Positions 47,971-59,045 of a stretch of 64,000 bases of DNA are shown in pieces (position 1 is the first letter of the stretch; each line of letters opens with the position of its first letter). The notes beneath the pieces are model-generated. The model made no database searches. It saw only the letters and a program-made list of their open reading frames with translations, and was not told the origin of the DNA. This stretch comes from Mytilus trossulus (taxonomy: Eukaryota; Mollusca; Bivalvia; Mytilida; Mytilidae), in assembly GCF_036588685.1 (NCBI RefSeq), contig NC_086386.1, positions 70,306,682-70,370,681 of the forward strand, read 5' to 3'. The position numbers and the translations under genes were made by a program.

Positions 47971-50900
47971 CGATGGTTGCTATAGAAACAGGAACACAAA
48001 AGATAGGATTAGTTCTCAATGTTTGACAATCCACATATTTTCAAGAATGCAATTTCACATAACTGTTGATAGTTTGTTATTCTTCATTGTAAATTTTTAG
48101 AAAATTTATTGACCTTGAAATATCTTTCTAAAGAGGACATGATCGAGTGTGCATTAGTTACATCTACTTAAGTATGATTTTTTAATAAGGTTATTAGACA
48201 GTATTTTTATGTACTTTGAATAAATTTGTTATGTTGCCCCATATATTTACCATTATTGTAAATTTTTCAATTTCAATCATTGTAAAAGATTTTTTTCAAT
48301 TTTGTTAAATTTATAACAAATACCAAAAAGTTCTATTAATTAATGTGTTTGCATAACAAAACTGTCTAAGACATTTAAACAATGTGATCTTAATTTTGAA
48401 CATTATTTTTTTTATTGTGTAATGTTAAATTGTTTTTGTGTATAGGTGTAGATCACATGACCATAAGTGTGCCACACAATTGCATTTGTTAGAACTGTGT
48501 TCCTGCTGACTGTTATTTTAAATGAGCAAACTGTGATAGAATATTTTAATTTTAATGTGTAGGACTATTTTCTCTAAGATGATCTCAGGGTGCTTCTGTG
48601 TTGTTTTATAAAACTCCCTCCAAGAATTTCAATTTCAAAGGCATTATTTTTTTATGAGAACCCCTTGGCAGTGCCCTTTAGTCATTACTCTGTCTGCCTT
48701 TTATTCATGAGTCTGTTGACATGTCCAATTGTTCATCAGCATTACTTTGTCCTTTGATTAAGTCATATTTGTGTTAAAAACAATGAATAAAACCAAAACA
48801 TACAAAACCCTGTTTAAAAACATCAAAAACAGTCGAAAAGTATCTATATAATAATAGATTTTCCTCTATTGATGTCCAATTTGTTATTATTTTAGTGTTT
48901 TTCCAACCAGGGAACATGTTCTTAATATGAAAAAAACAATTATTAAACAATAAATTCGGAAATTTTTCCTAATATTAATTTTGATCATTGAACAATAGTT
49001 TTTGTATTTGTGAAACCCAACCTGTCACAACTTTGCATTAATGAAAACAATGCAAACAATTCTGAGTTTACAATATTTGAGGGCTAATAGAAACCATCAG
49101 GGCTTTTTTTATTGTTTTTTTATATTTACTCACGATCCTTAATTGATCTCTCCCAAGAATTCTAAAATGTAAGGGCTGATTCATGTATTAAAACCTATAG
49201 ATGAAAAGCACTGTACAATAAAAATATTAAGTTTCTAAATCTGCCACATGTAGGGAGGGTGAAAGATATTAAAAATCTGCTTATTAAAAACTGTTATGCA
49301 TGACAGAAAAGCATAAAAAAAACCACATTATTGAGAGATTGCAAAGACATCTATTTATTATTACTGGACATAATATAGCTCGTTATTGCATGAGACCTTT
49401 ATTCAGAATATGGTATTTTCGTCTCTCCTTGAAGTAGTCAAAAGCAAGACTAAGGTATGCTGTTTCTGAATGCTCAATACCTTCAGTTATGGTTGATTGA
49501 CTTATAAATATTTGCATATTTTACATGATAAGGGGGTTCGCGGGTCTAAATCATTTATATAGGATTTCTCTATATTTTTCTATAAACAAACTTTATCTCA
49601 TAGTTAATAGAAAAATAAAATAAAAAAGTGGGGTCACCGTTCATTTGCGCTCACAATCTGCCTTCGAAAGAAGCATACATTTTTGTAAAAGTGGGTTTTT
49701 TCTGTTGAAGTAATAGGAGAAAGTTAATATTGAAATAAAAAAACGAAATTTATTACAGAAATCGCTCAAATTTTACAATAATTTAGTTTAAGTACAGCTT
49801 ACATGGAAATCATATTAAAAAATATAGGTTATCGATGAGTTGAAAAAGAGATTTCAATTTTGTAGCAAAAAATTACATTTTTCCACCAAAGGGAGATAAT
49901 TTGGAACTTTTTCAATGATGTATACATTTTAAAAGTCATCTGGGGCCAACACAAATTGATTGTTTTGAATGATTTTTGTACCTTATGATAAAGTAACAAC
50001 TACAAAAGGTAACAAATAAAATTTGTAATGAAAAACAAATGTTTGATTTTTTTCTGAAATTTTTATACCCTCGAGCCTCCTTAAATGAAGTATCTTTATT
50101 TTAATTTCAACATTTGCATCTTAATGTCAAAGTTACTAAAAGGTGATACTTATCTCTATGGCGACCGTTTATTAAACATGTTGTAAAAAGAACATTCAGC
50201 TAACCCTTGTTAAAATGTTTCCTTTGTGTCAAAAACAAATACTTAAACTATACAACTTTCATTAAAATGTTATAAGATATTAAATTTTTGAAATAATTTT
50301 AATGTTTAATTATTTTTAAGATGTGTTACATACTTAAATGTTACTGTGTCAATGTTTTTGCTAGATCTTTTTTTGCACTTTTTTATCAAGGCAAACTGTG
50401 TATGCATAATACATGTAGCATAAATAAACTTTTGACACATCTGTTTTTGTGTTTTGATAGTTTGAAGAGACAGGTACACCATTGATTTGGAAAAAATCCC
50501 ATAATGCATTAGTTTTCTTTCATGTCAAAATAGTTTTATCCTTTAATGTTTTAAGCAAAATATAACAGCTGAATGGCTGGGATCTCGGGGAACTAGTTTA
50601 ACACTGCCTCATGTACATGTTCCTGCTTCAAGTAGTGAAAATTATCAGTTGTCTTGTGTTAAACTTTAAGGGGCCTCTGTTTTCTTTTTTCGATTTGCTC
50701 GTTTTACTGCAAAAGCATGTGATTCTCTCTGGGCATTCTGTTTTTCCTCACTTATTAAACTGACTGATATGAGGGGGAGGACAGGGGTAAGGGAGACAGG
50801 GAGAAAGGTGGTAGGAGAAAGGAGAGGAAGGCTGGGAGAAAGGAGAATAAGTTGGAGAAAAAAATAAAATATGAAAAAATAAAATATCTCTTTTTTCCAG

Positions 50901-53900
50901 TAAATTAAAAAAAAAAAAATAAGGAGAAGAGGGGTAGGAGAAAGGAGAAGAGGGGTGGGAGAAGGGAGATGGGTACGGTCCCCTGTCCTCCCCCTCTGAT
51001 ATAGCTAAATGTGGTGTTAATCAGCAATCTAAAATCGGTTAAGGAACCAAACTGTGGAACACCTTATTTCATGAAGTTGTAATGCAATGTTCTGTAGCTG
51101 TGTATTTTGTAATAAGATCAGTTAACAAACAAATTCTTGTGGAATCCCAGCACATGATATTAAGTTTTATACTGAAAATGTTTATATCTGAAGTATCTGA
51201 ATCCCTATAACAATGAAATTGGCTACTGAAAACAAACATGGCATTATGGGAAGGAAAGTTAAACAGAAAGACAAGTTAGTATCATACAATATTTTCCTCC
51301 TGGAAAAATAAAAATATTCTTTCATAGCAGTTAAGGTAAGTGATCGATAAGTTTACAGCTTGGATTGACCTACAAAGTTATGTTTACTCAGTTTGACCTA
51401 CAAAGATATGTTTTACAACTCACCTGTAGTTTGTGTGCCCACACAGTATTCCTAACCAAATATCTGTTGAGGGAATGCCAAAACCAATAGACTTTTTTTT
51501 ATACCAATATTTTACTAACACTAGAGGTAAAAACTGTTATGGTCATTGACATAACAACTTATTTTTGCAGTTACTTAATTTTATATTAAGCGCTTCTTGT
51601 TCACTTCAAATTGATAGAAGGATTTAATACACCTTATCACTATTTGTCTGCCATTACTGGATTACAGGTTCCCGTAAAATTTTGAAGTCATAAAACAAAA
51701 TATCTGACGCCACAATGGAAAAGTGATTATTGTATGAGTGAAAAGGTCAAGCGGCCGAGTAGGCTAATAGCAATAAGGTGTATTTTCTTGTTGTTATTGA
51801 ATAAAAGAAATGAGTTGACAGTAGCTTTGATTGTAAGAAAGATTCTTTCATGGTTTTAAGACAGGTATTTGACAAACCTTTCAGATATTTAGTGAGAATG
51901 ATAAATCTCCCACATCTGTACAATCTTAGTCATATTATTTTTAGGCTGTATCGGCTAAAGATTTCTTGGCATTTCCATCACCGCAGAAACTGAAACTAAT
52001 GGGAAAACAAAAAGCTGATAATTTAATACAAGAACTTGGGGTAGGTAGACAGTAATATAGAGCTTATAGACGAATAAAATTGTGAAAGGAAATTAGGAAT
52101 GTGCTAAACAACCCGACCATAGAGCAGACAACAGCTGAAGACCACCAAAGGGTCTTAAATGTAGTGAGAAACTCCGGCACCCTTTGGCGTCCTTCAGCTG
52201 GCCCCTTAAAAAATATGTATACTAGTACAGTGATAATGGACGTCATACTAAACTCCAAATTATACACAAGAAACTACAATTAAAAATCATACAAGACTAA
52301 CAAAGGCCAGAGGCTCCTGACTTGGGCCAGGCACAATAGAAGTCTTGAGTCGGATGTCAGAAGATGTAACAAAAGAAAATAAATAAAATGACAATAATAC
52401 ATAAAAAACAACAGACTACTAGCAGTTACATGTTTATCTCTATCTGATGAATTTCATAAACTATAAAAAATTTGCTCAGAAGAATAAGACCAACAGCAGA
52501 AACATATGTTACTAAATGACAGATGGACAAATTATCCTCTCCTTTGTAACATGGGCAGAATTTTGAAAGAACTTTGGATCAAAATTAAGTAAAGATTGAT
52601 AATCTGTGCAAACAAAGTTATTTTCAGAATTTATTGCCCTTGGAAATATAAATGATATTAAAATTTGGTTCGTGAATGATAACAGGCATACATTTTATGT
52701 CAGATTTTTACGAGAAGTTTTGTATGAATTAAAAACAAAATTATTAGAGTTATTGCCCTTGGGCAAATAAAATATGTGATATGAAAATCTGTTCTTTCAA
52801 TGTTTTTATATTTTCTAAATAGCTAGTAAAGATTTCATGATCAAACCAAAAAAAGTAAAAGTACTCCAATTAATCTGTAGATATACTTTGTTTTTTTATT
52901 TACAGAATGAAATCACAGATCTGGACAGAGTCATGCAGACATTTCTCAGGGTAAGTTTTATGAATGAAAGTAGTGTTTATGAATTTATCTTTGGTCTCAA
53001 TATTTTCTGTTTTATATTTGCAAAATATATGTTGAGCACAATTTCAAAATAGAACGATTTTAAAATCAATGCAAATTGACTATAAGGTAAAATAACCAAA
53101 AAATATAAATATAAGGAAAATTCAAAACAGAAAGTCCTAAATCAATTAGCAAAATATTATTAGGCACAAAATTACATGTTTCATACTCATAGTAACAAGA
53201 ATTACTTTGATTAATTTTCATCAGTATAAATTCATTTTGTTCTGTGCTGCACTCAAAAATTTCCATGTAGGGCCCTTGCTGACATGTGAGAATACTACGT
53301 CTTTTTTGCACACTTATGATTGTTATTATGCGATTTAATATAACGATATTTATTTGTTTGTACTTCATTAAATGCAATGAATATTTATAAATATTTGTAT
53401 AAATTATGTTTCATAATTGTAGATGTCCTCGATTGTTACAAAGGATGATGTAGACACAAAAGATTCAGTGTGTGAATGTGCAGGTCAGTTAAATAAAAAA
53501 CACAATCATGTTAATAAAAAGTTTTTCTTGGGAATAAAAACAAATAAAAGATGTTAATATACTCACTCGACATGAAATTTCAAAAGTTATAATGAGAGGG
53601 GGCATCCTGATCCCAAAATCCGGGGCTTTAAAACACCAGATCCCGAAATCCCGGCCTTAAAAACACCAGATCCTGAAATCTCGGCCTTAAAAACACGATA
53701 TACAGTGGTCTTGAAATTTGAAAAAAGAATTCCGGGATCCCTAAAGGGTCAATCCGAAATCTGGAGTTTAAAAACACCCGATCCATGAATCCTGATAAAG
53801 GTCCTATCCCCTCCATAATGTCCTGTAAGATAAGAATCAGTATTCTTCTGTGTTTGTTAACTTGACATAAGGCTCTAACCAGGAGATGAAATTTCTACAT

Positions 53901-55954
53901 CTGAAGTCTTGTGTATTACCGATAAATCTCAGATAAAAAAAATCATGTGAATTCCATGTAAAATTCATGTGAGCGAATTTTACCTGCGTATGCTTGTGGT
54001 TTCAGATTTGCCATTCAGTGTACTCTTGTATTCGGAAAATATGTATCTCTTGATCATAAGCAGAGACACAGTCACTGGCAATGCTATAGAATTAAATATT
54101 GAAAACATTGTAGATATTTTTTAGGCTGAAATAAAATATTTATTTGTCACTGCTAGTGTACTTCATAAATATGTTTATTCCAGAAAAGCTTATAGAGGAG
54201 ACATTAAAAAGTGACCACAACACAGGTTCAATGTTAGCTAACAGTATATTAGTCAGTATGGGAATATTAAAGGTAAGTAAAAGTAAGCTATAAATGGGAG
54301 TTATGTGGAATTATGAGCATGACAATCAGATTAAAAATGTGTTATAAGAAGAATATTGTTCTGACTTCAAACATTAAGTTTATGTTAAGAACATGAACCA
54401 ATCTTACCAATACGTGAATGTTGCCTTAATTTTCAAATAATTACAACATATTGAGGGGTGTAAATGGGGGTATCTACAGGTTGCATTTCTGTAAATATTG
54501 ACAATGCAATTTCCTATAGGAACTCCTTTTATGGCTAAAACTGTACCACTTTTACTAAGAAGTTTTGAAAATAATCTGATCCTAGAATTGAAAGTTCAAA
54601 TGCATTTCAATTTTTTTCAAAGGCAAAAATATAGGACTGTGCAGCATATGTTCAACGCTTAAATGCCCTGAACATTTTAGAGTTTAAACTAACACAAATT
54701 TTCTTAACTACCCCTACCTCGAATGAAGGGTTACCACAGATTTCAATGTAAACAATATGTACATGTATATTTACTGGTAACATAGTTGTGTATCTAAGAG
54801 ATAGAACACAGAGAGCATAACTGGGAACCAGTATGTAAACAAAATTAGCAGGGGTAGATCTTGGTATTTAAAAAGAGTCTTTAATTCCTGAAAATATCAA
54901 ATAATTATACCCTTTTCTTCCTAACTCATTCAAATAAGTTGGAGTTATATACACCTTTAATCTTTGTTGTTAGAACTATAGAATGGTTTGTTTCAGGGTG
55001 AAGATAAGAAGTACAAACCTCCGAGTACATTAATGGGACCACTGTTGGTATTAGAGCACCTTGTCAAGCAGCCATTCTTCCCAAAGTTTTCCAGAGAAAT
55101 ATTATCTATGTTTATGAGCAAGTAAGCTATCTTTATTTTTTGGAAAATGACGCGTCAGCGGCATTCTTCCATTACTATTGACCAGAACAACAGGAAGTCG
55201 ATTATTGCCTCCGCCTACCGCACTTGTTAATTCATACAGATAGATTAGATTGTATATTGACAACTTTTGTTAATGAAACATGATTAAGAAAATGGCATAT
55301 AACTGTAAATACAAAATTATGACGTTCATTTATTATTGCCATTTTGCCATTTTAGATTAAAATGTGATTTTATTTTTTGCAAAATTAAGAAAAAATCCTG
55401 TTTTATTCATACAAAAAATTTCAAAATCTGAGATCAAATTATTGCAATTATAACACTCACATTTTGCAATAATAAAAACATTGCATTAATTTTGGGAATT
55501 TACAGTTATGTTTTCAAACTTTAGTTTACTGTCAATTTAGAAATTATTGTATGCATTTATAATTGTGATTTTGTCATTTTAGATTTAAATGAGATTTATA
55601 TTTTTATGATTTAGAGAAAAATCTTGTTTAATTCATATAAAATATTTCAAAATGCAGGTTTAAATTTGCATTTTAAATTCAATTTTTCGCAATAATAAAA
55701 ACCTCCCAATAATTTCATAAATATTTCAAAAGTTCTTGCAGAATGAAACAGGTCCTTTGTATGTATACATTCTACAAGTTAAATATAATGGTTTACTTTT
55801 ATAAATTGTGAATTAGATAGATAGTTGTCTCATTGACACTCATACCATATCAAGGTATTTATATAAACAACATTTTTATTCCAGACCTCATCCATTATTA
55901 GACCAGTCCAAAGAAGCAAGACACAAACTGTTACAGACATTGATGGCGTATTAA
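37054..55954 (+). CDS. RANGAP1: Ran GTPase-activating protein 1, long form
   Basis: RanGAP1 raises GTP hydrolysis by Ran, keeping Ran-GTP low in the cytoplasm for nuclear transport. Exons: 37054-37168, 38358-38485, 40097-40156, 40927-41106, 41697-41831, 42678-42836, 43594-43707, 44602-44701, 45845-45929, 46523-46574, 46882-46977, 51945-52040, 52906-52950, 53423-53483, 54184-54272, 54997-55121, 55885-55954. Phases join to 569 residues, near the 587 I recall for the human protein. Family blocks seen: [12 protein letters not shown] (59-70), [27 protein letters not shown] (118-127; N123 aligns with the Asn proposed to act at the active site in yeast Rna1p), [68 protein letters not shown]. An acidic tract (about 359-392) follows, then the vertebrate-type C-terminal domain with a psi-K-x-E SUMO site, LKGE (K505). 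Oddity: Glu68 stands where vertebrate and fission yeast proteins have Arg. Several splice sites lie in tandem repeats. Confidence 0.93.
37721..38175. mobile_element. TIR element in RanGAP1 intron 1
   Basis: GGGGACGAAGTC at the left end and GACTTCGTCCCC at the right, with TACGGTA inside both ends; 455 bp, non-coding. Confidence 0.65.
38471..38736 (+). repeat. Echoes of the RanGAP1 exon 2 end in intron 2
   Basis: The exon 2 end CATCCAGAATTCCAG (then GTAAAT) recurs as GAGAATTCCAG-GTGAAA (38593-38603), CATCTAGAATTCCAG-ATAAAA (38645-38659) and ATCTAGAATTTCAG (38723-38736). Confidence 0.55.
39839..40052. mobile_element. MITE (CTGTGGATTCAT...), TA target
   Basis: CTGTGGATTCATTTATTTTCG at the left end, its inverted partner ATGAATCCACAG at the right, TA on both flanks. 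Degenerate relatives lie at 40585-40740 and 45425-45610. In RanGAP1 intron 2. Confidence 0.75.
40215..40440. repeat. Dispersed repeat (AGAGCAGAAGACAGC...CTTCAGCTGACCCC)
   Basis: Shares AACCNNNAGAGCAGA, TTCAGCTGNCCCCTT and the following text with 52075-52400. Non-coding here. Confidence 0.55.
41112..41400. repeat. Dispersed mussel repeat
   Basis: Right after exon 4: AAGATGTGGTATGAGTGCCA, TGAGACAACTCTCTCATCCA, GCCTTGGCTCACACCAAACA, AAGGGCCACAAAAATTAC, then the TTGTTGTCTCTTTGATACAT block. I recognise this element from mussel genomes. Confidence 0.65.
41534..41660. repeat. Two-unit tandem duplication in RanGAP1 intron 4
   Basis: About 61 bp twice: GGAAATGTACAACTATCAAT...GAGGTTGACAAA, then GGAATGTACAACTATCAATC...GAGGTTGACAAA. 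A third GGAATGTAC start follows. It ends about 35 bp before the exon 5 acceptor. Confidence 0.75.
42370..42562. mobile_element. MITE (ACTGTAAATTCAGAA)
   Basis: Inverted ends ACTGTAAATTCAGAAATTATT and AATAACTTCTGAATTTACAGT. Related copies are near 55300-55510 and 55510-55740. Confidence 0.65.
42804..43026 (+). repeat. 41-bp array spanning the RanGAP1 exon 6 donor
   Basis: Units start TTTACCAAGAAAGG at 42804, 42845, 42886 and 42927 and contain CACAAAGTATAGCTAAG followed by GTTTGTTA (GTTGGTTA in the fourth). A fifth, decayed partial unit (AAAGGTTCACAAAGTATGGC) lies near 42990. The first unit is the real end of exon 6. Confidence 0.95.
43065..43220. repeat. Dispersed mussel repeat, reverse orientation
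   Basis: GCTTGCTGTTCGGTGTGATC, TATAATGGTTTACTTTTAAC and GAATTGTCTCATTGGCACTC...ACCACATCTTCTTATATC; same family as 60290-60520. Confidence 0.6.
43746..43945. mobile_element. MITE (CTGTAAACCAACTTATTTT), TA target
   Basis: Inverted ends CTGTAAACCAACTTATTTTC and AAAATAAGTTGGTTTACAG, TA on both flanks; in RanGAP1 intron 7. Confidence 0.8.
43966..44370 (+). mobile_element. Two tRNA-derived SINE copies
   Basis: At 44240-44330, TGGCCCAGTGGTCTAAGTAG resembles an RNA polymerase III A box and GTTGTGAGTTCGTACCC a B box, about 45 bp apart, followed by GGTGCACTTAACTCCAATC. A more diverged copy at 43970-44095 has TTAGTGGCTGAG and GAGGTTGTGGGTTGAGAACC. No intact tRNA fold was seen. Confidence 0.6.
44748..44890 (+). 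repeat. Dispersed mussel repeat copy
   Basis: TATAAAAAAAGAAGATGTCG, AATGAGAAAACTCTCCACAA, CAACTATAGGTAACTGTGCG, GGCCTTCAACAATCAACAAA; a copy of the 25864-25999 element. Confidence 0.65.
45105..45339. mobile_element. MITE with TTA target duplication and C run
   Basis: GGGACGACATCAAAAG and CTTTTGATGTCGTCCC ends, TTA on both sides (45102-45104 and 45340-45342), internal run of C. PIF/Harbinger-like by target duplication (inference). Confidence 0.75.
45611..45860 (+). repeat. Echoes of the exon 9 acceptor region
   Basis: The true acceptor reads TACACAG then GTAATATGTTAG. Upstream copies: ATACACAGATAATATGTTAA (about 45617), CAGTAATATGTTGTTTATAC with ACACAGGTAATTAATATG (about 45795-45830). Only the last keeps the frame; the ACACAG-GTAAT just before it would meet a stop at once. 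Confidence 0.6.
46020..46272. repeat. Dispersed bivalve repeat copy
   Basis: AATGTCCCACTCGCACTATC...TCTATGTTCAGTGCACTGAG...GCACAGACCAGAAAACATAA...TTGAAGATGGGACAT; same family as 14905-15180 and 56168-56480. Confidence 0.7.
46932..47325 (+). repeat. Decayed array of the RanGAP1 exon 11 end and donor
   Basis: About six to seven units of roughly 50 bp, each like CAGGTCAAGGGCAAAGGCAT, AACACCTAAAAA, CAG-GTAAGATGACC. Unit ends fall at 46977 (real donor), about 47030, 47085, 47135, 47195 and 47250; most keep GTAAG, GTGAG or GTTAG. Confidence 0.85.
47971..51944 (+). other. RanGAP1 short-form 3' UTR and intron 11
   Basis: For the short form the first few hundred bases are 3' UTR; for the long form all of it is intron. 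AT-rich; includes a purine-rich GGAGAAAGGAG tract (50768-50985). No other gene supported. Confidence 0.55.
48219..48224 (+). terminator. poly(A) signal after alternative RanGAP1 exon
   Basis: AATAAA about 250 bases after the stop of the alternative terminal exon, in AT-rich DNA. Further AATAAA motifs occur at 48786 and near 49215, so the UTR could be longer. Confidence 0.45.
52075..52400. repeat. Dispersed repeat in RanGAP1 intron 12
   Basis: ACAACCCGACCATAGAGCAG, CCTTCAGCTGGCCCCTTAAA, TAATGGACGTCATACTAAAC, GAGGCTCCTGACTTGGGCCA. Related to 40215-40440. Short open frames on both strands belong to the repeat. Confidence 0.6.
53593..53818. repeat. Minisatellite (CACCAGATCCCGAAATC)
   Basis: Imperfect units of about 30 bp, AAAAACACCAGATCCCGAAA and TCCCGGCCTT; bounded by GGGGGCATCCTGATCCC and GGTCCTATCCCCTCC. 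Minus-strand readings such as [11 protein letters not shown] are not a gene. Confidence 0.7.
55300..55745. repeat. Two adjacent degenerate ACTGTAAAT MITE copies
   Basis: ACTGTAAATACAAAATTATG...GGGAATTTACAGTTAT, then a second CTGTCAATTTAGAAATTATT copy; related to 42370-42562. Confidence 0.5.
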
Positions 55955-58900
55955 TGGAGAGCTATACTTCTTTAAAGGACAAAACACATTTCACCACATG
56001 TTAACATTGTTATTTTTAATGATAGAAAAAAACTTGTATTGTTGAACAATCTTACAATAACACATACAAACAAAGATTATACTTAATTATGATGAGTTTT
56101 TGTTAAGGTATTGTATGAATCATGTATACTATATTTTCATAAAATATGATGATGGTTTTGATTTTTTTTATGCCCCACCTACGATAGTTGAGGGGCATTA
56201 TGTTTTCTGGTCTGTGCGTCCGTTCATCCGCCTGTTCGTTCGTCTGTTCGTTCGTCTGTCTGTCCCGCTTCAGGTTAAAGTTTTTGGTCAAGGTAGTATT
56301 TGATGAAGTTGAAGCCCAATCAACTCGAAACTTAGTACACATGTTCCTTATGATATGATCTTTCTAATTTTAAAGCCAAATTAAACTTTTGACCCCAATT
56401 TCACAGTCCACTGAACATAGAAAATGAAAGTGCATGTTTCAGGTTAAAGTTTTTGGTCAAGGTAGTTTTGTCTAGAAGTAAGACAGTGATCCTACATTTG
56501 ATTGATTAAATTTTAATGTCGATGTAGTTTATATAGTATTAAGTTTTTACCCTTGTCCCAACGTACATACATCCCAAAGTTGGTTTCCGTTCTCTAACTT
56601 AATTTGTTTCCTCAACCAAATGTTATGCAACTTATATACAATGCTTATTACAACAAAAAACAGATCAAGTTGAATTTGGTGGCATCACTTTTACTGTTCT
56701 AGAGCTATGCCTCTTTATAAATGTAAAAATTGCTGATTTTTTTGTTTCTGTTCATGAACTTAAGTTTTCCTAGTCCACCCTTTAAGAAACTTATACACAA
56801 TACTTATTATCACAAATCTCAGCTCAAGTCACAAGTACAAATGTTTAAGAATCACTTTTACTGTTCTTCAACTATGTCCATTTATAACTTTATTTGATAT
56901 GCAAGCAGGGGCGGGCATCAGTAGTGTCCCATTTACACATTTGGATTTTTTTTTATATGAGACTTTTTTTTCTAAACCATGTAACTTATGTTTGTTGGCC
57001 AAAAAAAAATAATCCAGTCTACCAGTACATTGTACCTAATTAACCCTTTCAGGCATATACAGGCAACATCAAATTGATATGTTTTAAGGGTTGCCTAATA
57101 GACACAGTTAACATACATTTCACATGCCAAGACTGAGCTTGTTATATTTGTACAATCCTAACAGGAAGAAATCAAATATTATTCCTCATTTATACATCTT
57201 GGAGGCCCTCTCAGGATGGGTCTACTTTTTTTTGGCAGAAGTCCAGTTTGATTGTATTCCATACTGCAGTTGTGCCTTAGCACAAGTTAAGCTGTTTGTT
57301 CACTTATAGAATGAACATACCTTTTGATGCTTTTATGCAAGTATGCTGAGGAAATTTCCTTGTTTTTTTATGATAGAAAAGGGTAAAAAAAGAGTCCTTT
57401 CCATTTTAAGCTATCCTTGCCTAAAAGACCATTTGAGTTTCAGCCATCACTTGGCATCTGTAGTTAACATAATCTCAAAGATCCTCTGCAACTTCTGATA
57501 TAAAAATAAGAAAATGTGATGAGACAACTATCCACCATAGTTCAAATGAAGTGGATGTAAAAAATTATAGGCAACCATAGGCCCTCAATTTTGAGAAAAA
57601 ACGAAAACTAATTTTAACCAGATTTAATTTGAGTGTATAAAAAGGGAACAAGAGGGTAAAAGCTGAGTTTTAAGTTGGATAAAGACTAGATTAATCAAGG
57701 ATTAATATACCTGATCAGAACCTTTCCATATTCTAGAATTGTTAATAAACTCTGGAATTAATTAACACTCTTTGTATAATGCATTAATTGTCTTATATTT
57801 TGGAAACCTCAATCTGATTAATGCAAAAAAGCTCAGAATGACAAGATCTTTCTACTTCCTATTTTCACAAAAAGTTTAAACAAAGGCATTGCCTTTGAAT
57901 AACCTTCCACAAATTATCATGTATTGTCCATCACATTAAATTTTGTAAATCAGAAGTAGAAATTGTTATCTGCAAATATAATCAGCAATCAGAGATGGAT
58001 TTGCCCCCCCCCCCCCCCCTCTTTACCATTTTTTCATGGAGCTACATTAATGATAAATGCATTAACCTTTTACGTGACCACTTAAAACTCCAAGCTTTTG
58101 CTATTTTATGAGCCTCCACACCCCTCACTCTTTTCAAAATCTTGGATCATGCCATTTAAAAGGAAGGGCGTAAGTTTACAGAAAACAGGTAAATAATGGG
58201 CAAAAAGTGTTGAATAAAGACTAAGAAAAACAGCCCATGAAATGAAAACAATAGGTTGCTTTAAAATAAAGAATAAAAAATGTTGGACAAAATAAAAAAA
58301 AGAATAGAGAAAAACATGGTCTAATAGATGGAAAAAAAAATGAAGGACCCATATTGACCTTCAAACTTGAAAAAAAGATGTTTTTGTCAAGATCTATATT
58401 GGAGACTATATCCACATGTATCAAGGTGAGCAACATAGTGTTCAGGAGGCACTTGTTATAAGGTTCGCCATCCACAACATTATGAGAGCAATTTGATAAA
58501 TCACACGAATATTGATTGATTTATATTAAATGTTCAGTGACAAATACTTCATCCATATGCATGACAAGAACAATAAATATAATAGAAAGGTTCTGCAAAT
58601 TGGGTCTGGGGGCGACTCAATGACTTCTGCAAATCGGGTATCAATTTGGCTTAGTCAAAAAGCCACCTTTTGCCCCACCAAAGAGTTGTTACACGGATTC
58701 CTTTCCCCATGCATGCATTTTTTATACTCAGATTACACCAACCATTATCATTTACCCATGTTCCATATACATATTCATACATATTCTACTTATGTTTTAT
58801 TAAAACATGTTTGCTATATTGAACTTGTTTAATGTAAAACGGTTTATTTTACCAATTTATTTATATTCAGAATTTTATAAAAAATCTTCAGCATTTTTAC

Positions 58901-59045
58901 AGGGAAATAACCATTTAACTACGCTATGCTGTGTATCAGGAAATTTCAATTAGGCTGTATGTAATAATGTATAGTGGAAGTGATTAGATCTGACAAAACA
59001 TTTTGCCCCTTTTTTTTTGGCGACCGTCTCAAGTTGAACCTATGA
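55955..59045. other. RanGAP1 3' UTR and intergenic stretch
   Basis: The start is probably 3' UTR; no clean AATAAA was found close to the stop, only ATTAAA variants near 56383 and 56515. An inverted copy of the ACCAGAAAACATAATGCCCC repeat lies at 56168-56480. A C run is at 58004-58019 and an AGAATAAAG-type repeat at 58190-58330. No gene supported. Confidence 0.5.
56168..56480. repeat. Dispersed bivalve repeat, inverted
   Basis: TATGCCCCACCTACGATAGT, GGGGCATTATGTTTTCTGGT, GTCCGTTCATCCGCCTGTTC, CAGTCCACTGAACATAGAAA; the reverse of the 14905-15180 family. Confidence 0.7.

Noticed and set aside
56103-56342. Minus-strand frame with QTNEQTNEQADERT repeats
   Set aside because: It comes from the GTTCGTCTGTTCGTTCGTCTG run of a dispersed bivalve repeat.
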